Below are positions 4,787 through 13,677 of a stretch of 33,365 nucleotides of DNA, in pieces. The notes under the pieces were generated by a model. It saw nothing but the letters and a program-made list of their open reading frames with translations, was not told the DNA's origin and made no database searches. The position numbers were made by a program, and so were the translations under genes. The stretch comes from Actinomycetes bacterium (GTDB taxonomy: Bacteria; Actinomycetota; Acidimicrobiia; Acidimicrobiales; Palsa-688): assembly GCA_021838445.1 (NCBI GenBank), contig JAKCDU010000010.1, forward strand, positions 64,386 through 97,750, read 5' to 3'. Position 1 is the first letter of the stretch. Each line of letters begins with the position of its first letter.

Positions 4787-7717
4787 ATGAAGGCGATTAC
4801 CGCGGCGGAAAATCTGATGCTCCACGCTGAGCGCGGCGTGGATCTGGCGTCGCTCTTCGACGACGCCGTCACGGGCATGGCCATCGTGGGGCTCCACGGC
4901 CGCTTCGAGGCGGTGAACCCGGCCCTGTGCCGGCTCCTCGGCTACCGCGCCGAAGAGCTGATCGGCCGCAGCACGGTCGAGGTGACCCACCCCGAGGACC
5001 GCCCCCGCTCGCATGCCGTGATCGCCCGCCTGCTGTCGGGCCGGGCCAAGACCGACCAGGCCCACAAGCGCTACGAGCGTTCCGACGGATCGACCGTGTC
5101 GGTGGTGCGGACCACGACGGTGCTGCGCGACGCCAACGGCGCCCCTACCGCGCTGTTCAGCCAGATCGTCGACGTCACCGCCCTGGCCGAGATGCAGGAG
5201 ATCGTCTCGGGCTCCGAGCAGCGCTTCCGCAAGCTGGTGACCCACGCCTCGGACGTGATCCTGCTCCTCGACCGGTCGGGCCGCATCCGGTACGCCTCGG
5301 CCGCCGCCGAACGGGTGCTCGGTTACGCCCCCGAGAGACTGGAGGGCCACCCCGCCATCGGTTTCATCCACACCGACGACCAGGAGCGGGCCCGGAACTT
5401 CTTCGCCCGCCAGAGCGCCGCCACCGGCCCCGCCTCCCAATCCGGCTACCGGATACGCCACCGCGACGGCACCTGGCGGGAGTTCGAAGTGGTCGGCACC
5501 AGCCTCTTCGACGACCCGACCATCTCGGCCCTGGTGCTCAACCTGCGCGACGTGACCGAACAGGCCGAGTACCAGCGTCGCCTCGAGGTGGGGGAACGGC
5601 GCTTCCGGACCCTCGTCGCCAACTCGTGGGACATGATCTCCCTGCACGACGCCGCCGGGCGATACGTATTCTGCAGCCCGGCCGCCACCCAGCTCGGCTA
5701 CCAGCCTGAGGACCTCATCGGCACCAGCCCGGCGGAGATCATCCACCCCGACGATCGCCCGATCGTCGCCGAGGCCTTCGGGGCCATGGTCGCCGGCGGC
5801 TCGGAGTCGGTCACCATCGAGTACCGGGTGCGCCACCGTGACGGCCGGTGGCGGTGGCTGGAGTCCATCGGCGAGAGCCGACTCGACGATCCAGCGGTGG
5901 CATCGATCGTGGTGACCAGCCGCGACGTGACCCAGCGACGCCTGCGGGTGCGCCAGCAGCGGGCCGTCGCCGAGCTCGGCCAGGCCGCCCTGCGGGGCGG
6001 GCCGGCAGCCGAGCTGCTCGAGCGGATACCGGCCACCGTGACCGAGGCCCTGGCCGTCCCGGGGTGCCTGCTGGTCCGGTTCGAACACGACGGGACCCGC
6101 ACCGTGGTGGCGTCGAACGACCTCGACGACCGGCTCTTCGGCGAATGCGCCCGCCGGCTGTGCAACGAGGCCCTCGAACAGCGGGTCCCGGTGGTCTGGA
6201 AGCGCGGCGAGGGCCACCCTTCCCGGGCCACTCCCAACGGCGGGGACTGCGGCGGGGACTGCGGGGGCGCCGCCGTACCGGTCACCCCAGCCACCGGTGC
6301 GGCCGGGGTCCTGGCCGTCTACAGCGACGACCCGGACGGTCTCGGGCCCAACGACATCGCCTTCCTAGAGACGGTGGCGAGCATCGTGGCCGCCGCCCTC
6401 ACCCGCCACGGCGTGGAGGAGGAGCTGCGCCGCCAGGCTGTCCACGACCGTCTCACCGAGCTGCCCAACCGGGCCCTGCTCATGGACCGGCTGCGCACGG
6501 CTCTGTCGCGCCTCAGCCGCCGGGGCGGACAGGTGGCCGTGCTGTTCGTCGACCTGGACAACTTCAAGCTCATCAACGACAGCCTGGGCCACTCCCTCGG
6601 CGACGCCGTCGTGGCTTCCGTCGCCCGTCGCCTGCGCGCCGCGGTCCGCTTGCCCGACACCGTCGCCCGCTTCGGTGGAGACGAGTTCGTGATCGTGAGC
6701 GAGAGCGACCACCCCGCCGCCGTGCGGGAGTTGGCCGACCGGGTCCGCCGGGTCGTCTCGGCCCCGCTGGTCGTGGCCCAAAGGAGCATCACGGTGACGG
6801 CGAGCATCGGCTACGCCTCGACCACCGACGCCGACACCTCGCCCGACAGCCTGCTGGCCGACGCCGACATGGCCATGTACGAGGCCAAGCGGGCCGGCAA
6901 GAACGCCGTGGCCCAGTTCGCCCCCGAGCTGCGCCGCCGCACCACCGACCACCTGGACGCCGTTTCGGGCATCCGCCGGGGCATCGAGGCCGGTGAGTTC
7001 CGGCTCTTCTACCAGCCCATATACGACCTCACCTCGGTCACCCCGATGGCCCACGAGGCCCTTCTGCGCTGGGAGCACCCGACGTCGGGATTGCTGCTGC
7101 CGGGGCAGTTCATCGGCTACGCCGAGAACTCCGACCTGATCCTGCCGCTCGGGAGGTGGGTGCTGCGCACCGCTTGCGCCCAGTCAGCCGAATGGAGCCG
7201 CCAGGGGCGCCCGGCCAAAGTCACCATCAACGTCTCGGCCCGGCAGCTGACCGGCTCCGACATCGCCGGCGAGGTGGCCGCGGCGATAGCCGACAGCGGG
7301 GCCCGGGCCGGCGACATCTACCTGGAGGTCACCGAGAGCGCCCTGATCACCGATCTCGACACTGCCCGGGCCGCCCTCGAGGCGCTGCGGGCCCTGGGCG
7401 TGCACCTGGGCCTCGACGACTTCGGGACGGGCTGGTCGTCGCTGTCGCAGTTGGCCCATCTGCCGTTCGACTTCGTCAAGATCGACCGCTGCTTCGTCCG
7501 CGACCTCGAGACGGTGGAGCGCACCGCGGCCCTGCTCGAGAGCATGGTCGGCCTGTGCTCCACCCTCGGCCTGGACGTGATCGTCGAGGGGGTCGAGACG
7601 GCCTCCCAACTGGCCCACGTCGAGGCGCTCGACGTCCGACTGGTCCAGGGCTTCCTCCTCGGCCGGCCCGCGCCCCCCCACCAGGTCAACCAGGCCAACC
7701 AGGCCACGCCGCGCTGA
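4787..7717 (+). CDS. PAS-PAS-PAS-GAF-GGDEF-EAL c-di-GMP signalling protein
   Basis: 976 residues and no membrane helix, so a cytoplasmic sensor. Three PAS domains occupy about 18-130, 145-260 and 270-385; the second and third end in the PAC-like YRIRHRDGTWREFE and YRVRHRDGRWRWLE. A GAF domain follows at about 395-545. The diguanylate cyclase domain has an intact GGDEF at about 630, with the inhibitory RxxD site (RLPD) exactly five residues before it. The phosphodiesterase domain keeps EALLRW (about 757), the Asn in NVSARQL, the Glu in LEVTES, DDFGTG, the Lys in FVKID and EGVET. Both activities may therefore be present, and which dominates cannot be told. The ATG is preceded by GGGAG. A DevR/DosR-like box lies upstream, so control by oxygen or NO is plausible; PAS/GAF cofactors are not determinable here. 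Confidence 0.95.
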   Translation: MKAITAAENLMLHAERGVDLASLFDDAVTGMAIVGLHGRFEAVNPALCRLLGYRAEELIGRSTVEVTHPEDRPRSHAVIARLLSGRAKTDQAHKRYERSDGSTVSVVRTTTVLRDANGAPTALFSQIVDVTALAEMQEIVSGSEQRFRKLVTHASDVILLLDRSGRIRYASAAAERVLGYAPERLEGHPAIGFIHTDDQERARNFFARQSAATGPASQSGYRIRHRDGTWREFEVVGTSLFDDPTISALVLNLRDVTEQAEYQRRLEVGERRFRTLVANSWDMISLHDAAGRYVFCSPAATQLGYQPEDLIGTSPAEIIHPDDRPIVAEAFGAMVAGGSESVTIEYRVRHRDGRWRWLESIGESRLDDPAVASIVVTSRDVTQRRLRVRQQRAVAELGQAALRGGPAAELLERIPATVTEALAVPGCLLVRFEHDGTRTVVASNDLDDRLFGECARRLCNEALEQRVPVVWKRGEGHPSRATPNGGDCGGDCGGAAVPVTPATGAAGVLAVYSDDPDGLGPNDIAFLETVASIVAAALTRHGVEEELRRQAVHDRLTELPNRALLMDRLRTALSRLSRRGGQVAVLFVDLDNFKLINDSLGHSLGDAVVASVARRLRAAVRLPDTVARFGGDEFVIVSESDHPAAVRELADRVRRVVSAPLVVAQRSITVTASIGYASTTDADTSPDSLLADADMAMYEAKRAGKNAVAQFAPELRRRTTDHLDAVSGIRRGIEAGEFRLFYQPIYDLTSVTPMAHEALLRWEHPTSGLLLPGQFIGYAENSDLILPLGRWVLRTACAQSAEWSRQGRPAKVTINVSARQLTGSDIAGEVAAAIADSGARAGDIYLEVTESALITDLDTARAALEALRALGVHLGLDDFGTGWSSLSQLAHLPFDFVKIDRCFVRDLETVERTAALLESMVGLCSTLGLDVIVEGVETASQLAHVEALDVRLVQGFLLGRPAPPHQVNQANQATPR

Positions 7718-7800
7718 CCGCCTGCTGACGCCCGGCGCGGCCTGACCGCCTGCTGACGCACGGGCGCGGCCTGACCACCTGCTGACTCCGCCCCCGGGCC
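7714..7800. repeat. Three imperfect 28-29 bp tandem repeats after the GGDEF-EAL gene
   Basis: Units begin with CTGACCGCCTGCTGACG at 7714 and 7742 and with CTGACCACCTGCTGACT at 7771. The first unit overlaps the stop codon of the upstream gene. Each contains short GC-rich segments but no good terminator stem with a T-run. Unequal spacing and decay of the third copy suggest ordinary tandem duplication. Confidence 0.8.
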
Positions 7801-7850
7801 AGCGAGCCCAACCACTCCTGGGTCTCGCCTGTCCATGTCGGTTTACCTGG

Positions 7851-7879
7851 TTGACTAGTTGCCTGACAACTGCTAGAAA
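7851..7879 (+). promoter_or_regulatory. Sigma-70-type promoter for the GntR gene
   Basis: TTGACT (7851-7856) and TAGAAA (7874-7879) are separated by exactly 17 bases. The -35 is close to consensus and the -10 is weaker. It probably drives the regulator and the coupled PLP-enzyme gene. Confidence 0.6.
7857..7871. promoter_or_regulatory. FadR/GntR-type operator within the promoter spacer
   Basis: AGTTG-CCTGA-CAACT is a perfect 5-bp inverted repeat about a 5-base centre. Its core TTGCCTGACAA closely resembles the TTGTCTGACAA type of site used by several FadR-subfamily GntR regulators. It fills most of the gap between the -35 and -10 elements, so bound protein would block transcription; autorepression by the gene just downstream is the simplest reading. 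Confidence 0.6.
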
Positions 7880-7903
7880 CAGGCGTCGACCGCAGAGTGC
7901 TCA

Positions 7904-8746
7904 TTGCCACTCGTGCAGCAACCGAGGGGAGGAATCGTCACCGCTTCGAGTAAAGGCAGAACTGAACCCTCGTTCAAAGCGGTGGACAAGGGCGTCTCTG
8001 TCGCCACGCAGATCGCCAACCAACTGGTCACGGCCATCCGATCCGGAGAGGTGGCCGTAGGGGAGCGCCTGCCGAGCGAGTCCGAACTGGCCGCCCAGTT
8101 CGGTGTGAGCCGGGCGTCGGTGCGGGAGGCGTTGAGCTCACTTCAGTTCAGCGGCTACGTCGAGACGGCGCGGGGCTCGGGAACGGTCGTCATCTCGACC
8201 ACCGCCATCGGCCAGAGCCCCATCGTCGACGCCGGGATCCGGCGTCCGTCCGATCTGATCGACGTGATCGAGGCCAGGCTCCTCGTCGAACCGGAAGTGA
8301 TCCGCCAGGGGGCCATGGACCCCCTGCCGGCCACCCTGCGCACGGCGGAGCGGATGCTCGAAGGCATGCAGGTCTCCCTGGCCGACGAACGCCACGATCA
8401 CAGCAGCGATCTCGGGTTGCACCGGGCCCTGATCCGCGCCTGTCGCAATCCCGTCCTGGTCGAGACCGCCGACCGGCTGATCTCCCAGACCGAGGGCCGG
8501 TTGTGGCGCGAGGTGCGCGATCACGCCTGGGCCGAGACCGAGCTCCCCAAGCTCTGGCTCACCCACCACATCGCCATGGCCGACGCCGTGATGAACCGCG
8601 ACCCCGAGACCGCCGCCGAAGCCAGCAGGGACCATCTCAAGTCGGTTCTGGCCAACGCCGGCCAGTCCATGCGCCTGACCAAGCGAGACCGGTGGCGGAT
8701 CGAAGCGCTGCTGGCCGACCCATCGCCGCGAAGAGAGCTCAATTGA
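7904..8746 (+). CDS. FadR-subfamily GntR transcriptional regulator
   Basis: About 280 residues. The N-terminal winged helix-turn-helix (about residues 30-105) has the GntR signature ERLPSESELAAQFGVSRASV followed by REALSSLQFSGYVETARGSGT. The C-terminal FCD domain (about 115-270) is all-helical and carries Asp/His candidates for the metal/ligand pocket in SSDLGLHRALI, THHIAMADAV and RDHLKSV. Such regulators sense small carboxylates or amino acids. The start is uncertain: TTG at 7904, GTG at 7913 and GTG at 7982 are in frame. A strong Shine-Dalgarno (GAGGGGAGG, 7924-7932) is followed by no ATG, GTG or TTG at usable distance. The stop overlaps the next start (TTGA, 8743-8746), so the two are translationally coupled. 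Confidence 0.92.
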   Translation: MPLVQQPRGGIVTASSKGRTEPSFKAVDKGVSVATQIANQLVTAIRSGEVAVGERLPSESELAAQFGVSRASVREALSSLQFSGYVETARGSGTVVISTTAIGQSPIVDAGIRRPSDLIDVIEARLLVEPEVIRQGAMDPLPATLRTAERMLEGMQVSLADERHDHSSDLGLHRALIRACRNPVLVETADRLISQTEGRLWREVRDHAWAETELPKLWLTHHIAMADAVMNRDPETAAEASRDHLKSVLANAGQSMRLTKRDRWRIEALLADPSPRRELN

Positions 8747-10014
8747 TCCAGACCAGATTCAGCTATTTCAACGGTTTGCGCTGCAGCGCCTGCGACGAGA
8801 CCTACGACCCCGACGCCGTCCAGGGTCTCTGCCGGTGTGGCGCCCCGCTGCTGGCGGGCTACGACCTGGCGGCGCTGGCCGCCGACGCCCCGGGGCCCGA
8901 CCTCATCGCCGGACGGTCCCCGGATCTATGGCGCTACCACGAGCTGCTCCCGGTACGGTCCCCCGATCACGTGGTGTCCCTCGGTGAGGGCATGACCCCC
9001 CTGATCCCCCTCGACCGGCTCGGCTCGGAGTTCGGTCTCAACCGGGTGACCATGAAGGACGAGGGCCTGCTGCCCACCGCTTCGTTCAAAGCCCGCGGCG
9101 CGGCGGTGGGCATCTCACGGGCCAAGGAGCTCGGGGTCAGGCGCATCTGCATGCCGACCAACGGCAACGCCGGCGCCGCCTGGGCGACCTACGCCGCCCG
9201 AGCCGGCATCAGAGCGGCGGTGTCGATGCCCATCGACGCGCCCTTGGTGACCAGAGCTGAGTGTGACATCACCGGTGCGGAGCTATTCCTCATGGACGGG
9301 CTGATCGGCGATGCCGGCGCCGCCCTCCGGCCCCTCCTGGCCCCCGGCGAGGACTCCTACTTCGACGTGTCCACCCTGAAGGAGCCCTACCGCCTCGAGG
9401 GCAAGAAGACCATGGGTTTGGAGCTGGCCGAGCAGTTCGGGTGGCGCTTCCCCGATGTGATCCTCTACCCCACCGGCGGAGGAGTCGGCCTGATCGGCAT
9501 GCACAAGGCCTTCTCCGAGCTGGTCGAGCTCGGCTGGGTGAAAGGTCGTCTGCCCCGCCTCGTGGCCGTGCAGGCCGAGGGTTGCGCGCCCATCGTCAAA
9601 GCCTTCGAGGCCGGCCTCGACCGCGCCGAGCCGTGGCCCGACGCCCACACGGTGGCTTTCGGGATCACCGTTCCCAACCCGCTGGGCGGGGCTTTGATCC
9701 TGCAGGCCCTGGCCGAATCCGACGGCACCGCGGTGGCGGTGAGCGACGATGACCTCGTGGTGGCCCAGCGAAGGCTCTCGCAGATCGAGGGCTGCTTCGT
9801 CTGTCCCGAAGGCGCGGCCGCCGTCCACGCTCTGGGAGTACTCCAGAAGTCCGGATGGATAGGCGAGGACGAGAACGTCGTGATACTGAACACCGGGAGC
9901 GGCATCAAATACTCCGATCAGGTGAAAGTGCACGCCCCCGTCCTGTCGATTGGTGACGTCGTCACACCAGCCATGGTCGCAGGACCCGAGGCCGGCGGAT
10001 CACCCCGTGCCTGA
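8743..10014 (+). CDS. Threonine-synthase-like PLP-dependent enzyme (fold type II)
   Basis: 423 residues from TTG 8743, which overlaps the GntR stop and is preceded by GAGAGAG. The first 35 residues form a rubredoxin-like Cys motif (CSACDETYDPDAVQGLCRCG), as in many threonine synthases. The PLP lysine lies in LLPTASFKARGAAVG; bona fide threonine synthases usually read GSFKDRG, so the Asp after Lys is Ala here, closer to ammonia-lyase-type paralogues. The phosphate-binding Gly loop is YPTGGGVGLIG, and NTGSGIKY closes the domain. Possible activities are beta/gamma-elimination or replacement on an amino acid. Linked to a GntR regulator and a peptide importer, a catabolic lyase is more likely than biosynthetic threonine synthase, but this is inference. 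The transporter operon begins 145 bases downstream. Confidence 0.85.
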   Translation: MIQTRFSYFNGLRCSACDETYDPDAVQGLCRCGAPLLAGYDLAALAADAPGPDLIAGRSPDLWRYHELLPVRSPDHVVSLGEGMTPLIPLDRLGSEFGLNRVTMKDEGLLPTASFKARGAAVGISRAKELGVRRICMPTNGNAGAAWATYAARAGIRAAVSMPIDAPLVTRAECDITGAELFLMDGLIGDAGAALRPLLAPGEDSYFDVSTLKEPYRLEGKKTMGLELAEQFGWRFPDVILYPTGGGVGLIGMHKAFSELVELGWVKGRLPRLVAVQAEGCAPIVKAFEAGLDRAEPWPDAHTVAFGITVPNPLGGALILQALAESDGTAVAVSDDDLVVAQRRLSQIEGCFVCPEGAAAVHALGVLQKSGWIGEDENVVILNTGSGIKYSDQVKVHAPVLSIGDVVTPAMVAGPEAGGSPRA

Positions 10015-10060
10015 CCGTCGCGGGCCGAGGCCTTCGCATCCCGACAGATGTCCTACAGGC

Positions 10061-10088
10061 AACCGGCCCGAGACTCGGGTGACCGGTT
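10061..10088. promoter_or_regulatory. Inverted repeat upstream of the peptide-transport genes
   Basis: CCCGAG-A-CTCGGG (10067-10079) is a perfect 13-bp palindrome. It is flanked by AACCGG (10061-10066) and, after three extra bases, CCGGTT (10083-10088). The single central base makes an RNA hairpin unlikely for the inner stem, so a protein-binding site is favoured. It sits 71 bases before the lipoprotein start and differs from the GntR palindrome at 7857. Confidence 0.5.
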
Positions 10089-10159
10089 CATATCCCAGCT
10101 AGCCGCTCGGCCCCCGAGCCAACCGTCATCACCAGCATCATTCAGAAGGGACGTCACCC

Positions 10160-11788
10160 GTGCTCCATCTCACCTCGCCGGCAGCGGCAGACTCGACCGG
10201 CCCCAAGCGGCGGGGGCACAAAGCTCAGCTCGTAGCCGCCTCGATGGCCGTCCTCGTCGCGGCCGGCTGCAGCTCGTCGGGCTCCGGTTCCAAGGGGGCG
10301 TCGGCCACGACCACGGCGTCGGGAGCGTCGAGCTCCCCGACCAGCGCCGCAGCGGCGGCCGGGCCGGCCACCTTGACGGTGGACCAGGCCAACTCCCCGG
10401 CCACCCTCGACCCGGGCCTGCAGTACGACACCGACAGCTACGTGGTCTACCGGAACATCTTCGATCAGCTGGTCCGCCGCGATCAGAAGACGCTCGAGAT
10501 CGTTCCGTGGGTGGCGTCGTCGTGGACCAACCCGACGCCCACCACCTGGGTCTTCCAGATTCGTCCCGGCATCACTTTCACCAACGGCACTCCCCTGACC
10601 GGCAACGACGTCGCCTTCAGCATCAACCGGATCCTCGACAAGACCCTCAACAGCCCGCAGTACGCCAACTTCAGCGTCATCACCGGGGCGACGGGCACGA
10701 CGAGCAGCGTCACCATCACCACCACCGCCCCCTCGCCCACCCTGCTGTCCTACCTGACCACGCTGAGCATCGTCCCGCAGCAGTACGTGACCCAGGTCGG
10801 CAACCAGCAGTTCGACCTGCACCCCATCGGCTCCGGTCCCTACGAGCTGTCGAGCTGGGTCCAGGGAAGCCAGGTGACCCTGAAGGCCAACCCCACCTAC
10901 TGGGGCGGCAAGCCCCCGTACCAGACGGTGGACTTCCGGACCGTGCCCACCGCCGCCACCCGCGTCGCCGACGTGGAGTCGGGGGCGGCCGACATCGCCC
11001 TCGAGCTGACACCGGACAACGCCACCCAGCTCAAGGGCAACAGCAGCTCCCAGGTCATCGCCCAGCCCACCGAGCGGGTGGCGTACCTCGGCCTCAACGT
11101 CCTCGGGTCCACCCCGACCAGCTCGCTCGACGTACGCAAGGCCATCGCCTACGGCATCGACTACCAGGGTCTGATCAGCAGCCTGGAGCAGGGCTACGCC
11201 CAGCCGGTCAAGGAGGTGCTGTCACCCAACGTGTTCGGCTACGACGCCAGCCTGTCGGGCTACACCTACGACCCGACCAAGGCCAAGCAGTTCCTGGCGC
11301 AGAGCGGCCTGGGTCACCCCACCCTGGTGTTCGCCACCTCACCCGCCTACCCGTCCTCGCTGGTCCAGGCCATCCAGGCCGAGCTGCAGGCGGTCGGCTT
11401 CACCGTGACCATCTCCACCACCGACCAGGCGACCTACCTGAAGAAGGTGCAGAGCCCGGCGCATGACTGGGGCAGCATCCGCTACGGCATCTGGTCGTGC
11501 TCGTGCCTCGACGCCGACGGTGTCATCTACCCGCTGTTCCACACCGGGTCGATCTGGAGCAGCTACTCCAACCCGGCGTTCGACACCGCCGTCCAGGCGG
11601 CCCGCACGAGTCTGGACAGCACCCAGCGCCTGTCCGACTACGCCACGGCGCTCAACATCTTGCAGCAGGACCTCCCCGGTATCGGACTGTGGCAGTACTA
11701 CGCCATTGACGGGGCCAACAAGCACATCTCGTGGACCCCCGGACCTCAGGAGACCTTCTTCATCCCCCAGATCAAGTGGGTCGGGTAG
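10160..11788 (+). CDS. Peptide/oligopeptide ABC transporter substrate-binding lipoprotein (SBP family 5)
   Basis: 542 residues. A lipoprotein signal peptide ends at the lipobox LVAAGC with lipidated Cys37, followed by a flexible Ser/Gly/Thr/Ala linker to about residue 75. The mature domain has features of family 5 peptide-binding proteins: LDPGLQYDTDSYVVYRNIFD near the N-terminus, WVFQIRPGITFTNGTPLTGNDV and an IGSGPYELSSW block, in a normal length for the family. It should capture an extracellular peptide- or nickel-type ligand for the permeases encoded next. A GTG start at 10160 follows AGAAGGGAC. The gap to the next gene is 54 bases and contains a strong AAAGGAGG. Confidence 0.93.
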   Translation: MLHLTSPAAADSTGPKRRGHKAQLVAASMAVLVAAGCSSSGSGSKGASATTTASGASSSPTSAAAAAGPATLTVDQANSPATLDPGLQYDTDSYVVYRNIFDQLVRRDQKTLEIVPWVASSWTNPTPTTWVFQIRPGITFTNGTPLTGNDVAFSINRILDKTLNSPQYANFSVITGATGTTSSVTITTTAPSPTLLSYLTTLSIVPQQYVTQVGNQQFDLHPIGSGPYELSSWVQGSQVTLKANPTYWGGKPPYQTVDFRTVPTAATRVADVESGAADIALELTPDNATQLKGNSSSQVIAQPTERVAYLGLNVLGSTPTSSLDVRKAIAYGIDYQGLISSLEQGYAQPVKEVLSPNVFGYDASLSGYTYDPTKAKQFLAQSGLGHPTLVFATSPAYPSSLVQAIQAELQAVGFTVTISTTDQATYLKKVQSPAHDWGSIRYGIWSCSCLDADGVIYPLFHTGSIWSSYSNPAFDTAVQAARTSLDSTQRLSDYATALNILQQDLPGIGLWQYYAIDGANKHISWTPGPQETFFIPQIKWVG

Positions 11789-11842
11789 ATACGGGCAAGC
11801 ATACGGACACGCCTGACACGGACCTGAAAGGAGGCGTCTGAC

Positions 11843-12772
11843 ATGGCCCGCTACATAGCCGGACGCCTCCTCCAGGCCGTGGTCACCCTGCTCGGGGTCG
11901 TCACGATCATCTTCTTCCTCGTGCGGCTCTCGGGTGACCCGGCCCGTTTGCTGGCGCCCCAGAACGCAACGGCCACCGACATCGCCCGGATCCGCCACCA
12001 GCTGGGTCTCGACACGTCGCTGTGGAGCCAGTACGTGCATTTCCTCTCCCAGGCGCTGCGCGGCAACTTCGGCTACTCGTACGTGCAGGACCAGCCGGCG
12101 ATGCACATCGTGCTCAGCCGCTTCCCGAACACCGTCGAGCTGGCCGTAGGGGCCCTGGTGGTGGCGCTCGGGATCGGCATACCGGCGGGGATCCTCTCGG
12201 CGGTCTACCGGGGTCGCTGGCCCGAGCGGACCCTCATGCCTCTCATACTGGTCGGCCAGAGCATGCCGGCCTTCTGGAGCGGGATCCTCCTGATCCTGGT
12301 GTTCAGCGTCCGGTTCCACCTGTTCCCCTCCTCGGGGCAGGGCGGGCTGCGGGCGCTGGTCCTGCCGGCCATCACCCTCGGTTCTCTGTCGCTGGCCACC
12401 ATCGCCCGCATGGCTAGAGGCTCGTTCCTCGAGCAGCTCGACCGGGATTACGTCCGCACGGCGCGAGCCAAGGGCGCCTCCGGGATGAGGGTCATGTTCG
12501 GCCACGTGCTGCGCAACGCCCTGCTGCCGGTGCTCACCATCACCGGCCTGGAGGCCGCCAACCTGCTCGGCGGGGCCGTGCTGACCGAGGTGATCTTCGC
12601 CTGGCCGGGGGTCGGACAGCTCACCGTGCAATCGGTCAACAGCCGGGACTTCCCGGTGGTGCAGGCCGTGGTCCTCCTAGCGGCCATCGTCTACGTGGCG
12701 GTCAACCTGCTGGTCGACCTGCTCTACGGGGTGGTCGACCCGCGTCTGCGCCTCACCGGGGCGGCGCCGTGA
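11843..12772 (+). CDS. Peptide ABC transporter permease, DppB type
   Basis: 309 residues with about six membrane helices. The N-terminus (MARYIAGRLLQAVVTLLGVV) and the LSGDPARLLAPQNAT segment are typical of DppB/OppB permeases. The cytoplasmic EAA loop that contacts the ATPases reads RTARAKGASGMRVMFGHVLR near residue 205. The strongest ribosome-binding site of the locus (AAAGGAGG, 11827-11834) lies 8 bases upstream of the ATG. The stop overlaps the next start (GTGA, 12769-12772). Confidence 0.95.
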   Translation: MARYIAGRLLQAVVTLLGVVTIIFFLVRLSGDPARLLAPQNATATDIARIRHQLGLDTSLWSQYVHFLSQALRGNFGYSYVQDQPAMHIVLSRFPNTVELAVGALVVALGIGIPAGILSAVYRGRWPERTLMPLILVGQSMPAFWSGILLILVFSVRFHLFPSSGQGGLRALVLPAITLGSLSLATIARMARGSFLEQLDRDYVRTARAKGASGMRVMFGHVLRNALLPVLTITGLEAANLLGGAVLTEVIFAWPGVGQLTVQSVNSRDFPVVQAVVLLAAIVYVAVNLLVDLLYGVVDPRLRLTGAAP

Positions 12773-13677
12773 TACCCGCCGAGGTCGCTGCCCCCCTCGG
12801 GCCGGCGGAGGTCCCGGCGGCGGTCGGAGCCGAGCCGGGGCGGCGCTCCTACCGGCGGGTTCTGCGGTGGTGGCCGCTGGCCGTGCTGGCCGTCGCCGCC
12901 TTCGCCGCGGCGTTCCCCTTCGTCCTCGCCCCGAACCTCCCCGACGCCACCGACCTGGTGGGCCGGCTCAAAGGGCCGGGCACCACCGTGCACGGCACGA
13001 GCTACCTGCTCGGCACCGACTCCCTCGGGCGTGACGTGCTCAGCCGGGTCATCTGGGGCACCCGCATATCGATGACGGTGGCGGTGATCGCGGTCGTCGC
13101 CGGCGGCGTGGTCGGCAGCCTGCTGGGTATCCTCGCCGGCTCCCGCCGCAAGGTCCTCGGCGGGGTCATCATGCGTTTCGCCGACATGGTCCTGTCCATA
13201 CCGTTCTTCCTCCTCGCCATCCTGGTGGTGGCCATACTCGGCCCCAGCCTGGTCAACACGGTGATCGTGCTCGCCACGGTGCGTTGGCCGAGGTACGCCC
13301 GGGTGGCTTTCGGTCAGACCCTCGAGGCCCACAGCCGAGAGTTCGTCAAAGCCTCGGTGGCCGTCGGGGTGGGCCCGTGGCGGCTGTTCCGGCGCCACAT
13401 CCTGCCCGAGGTGCTCCCCTCCCTGATCGTGGTGGCCACCCTCGAGGTGGGCCTGATGATCATCTACGAGGCGGCCCTGTCGTTCATCGGTCTGGGCGCC
13501 CAACCCCCGACCCCCAGCTGGGGCGCCATGCTGTCGGAGGGCCAGCAGTACGTGTCCACGGCCTGGTGGATCGCCACCTTCCCGGGCCTGGCCCTGTTCG
13601 TCATAGTCGTCTCGGTCAACCGCCTCGGCGACCTGCTCAGGGACCGGCTCGACCCCCGCCAGAGGAGCCCCCGATGA
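12769..13677 (+). CDS. Peptide ABC transporter permease, DppC type
   Basis: 302 residues from GTG 12769. It has a cytoplasmic N-terminal extension, a first membrane helix near residue 35, a periplasmic segment with YLLGTDSLGRDVLSRVIWG (the DppC/OppC signature), and about five further helices. The EAA loop is EFVKASVAVGVGPWRLFRRH. The terminal LGDLLRDRLDPRQR is typical of the subfamily. It pairs with the DppB-type protein to form the import channel, and its stop overlaps the SDR start (ATGA, 13674-13677). Confidence 0.95.
   Translation: MIPAEVAAPLGPAEVPAAVGAEPGRRSYRRVLRWWPLAVLAVAAFAAAFPFVLAPNLPDATDLVGRLKGPGTTVHGTSYLLGTDSLGRDVLSRVIWGTRISMTVAVIAVVAGGVVGSLLGILAGSRRKVLGGVIMRFADMVLSIPFFLLAILVVAILGPSLVNTVIVLATVRWPRYARVAFGQTLEAHSREFVKASVAVGVGPWRLFRRHILPEVLPSLIVVATLEVGLMIIYEAALSFIGLGAQPPTPSWGAMLSEGQQYVSTAWWIATFPGLALFVIVVSVNRLGDLLRDRLDPRQRSPR

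Noticed and set aside
4226-6217. 663-codon open frame on the minus strand opposite the GGDEF-EAL gene
   Set aside because: High-GC shadow of a real gene; no recognisable domains, and the opposite strand has complete family motifs throughout.
7714-7800. 28-29 bp repeats as an attachment site or small CRISPR
   Set aside because: Units are adjacent and imperfect, overlap a stop codon, and no integrase, tRNA or cas gene is nearby.
10148-10160. GGGACGTCACCC before the lipoprotein gene as a DevR-like site
   Set aside because: The central spacing is shorter than in the consensus; the GGGAC part is better explained as the ribosome-binding site.
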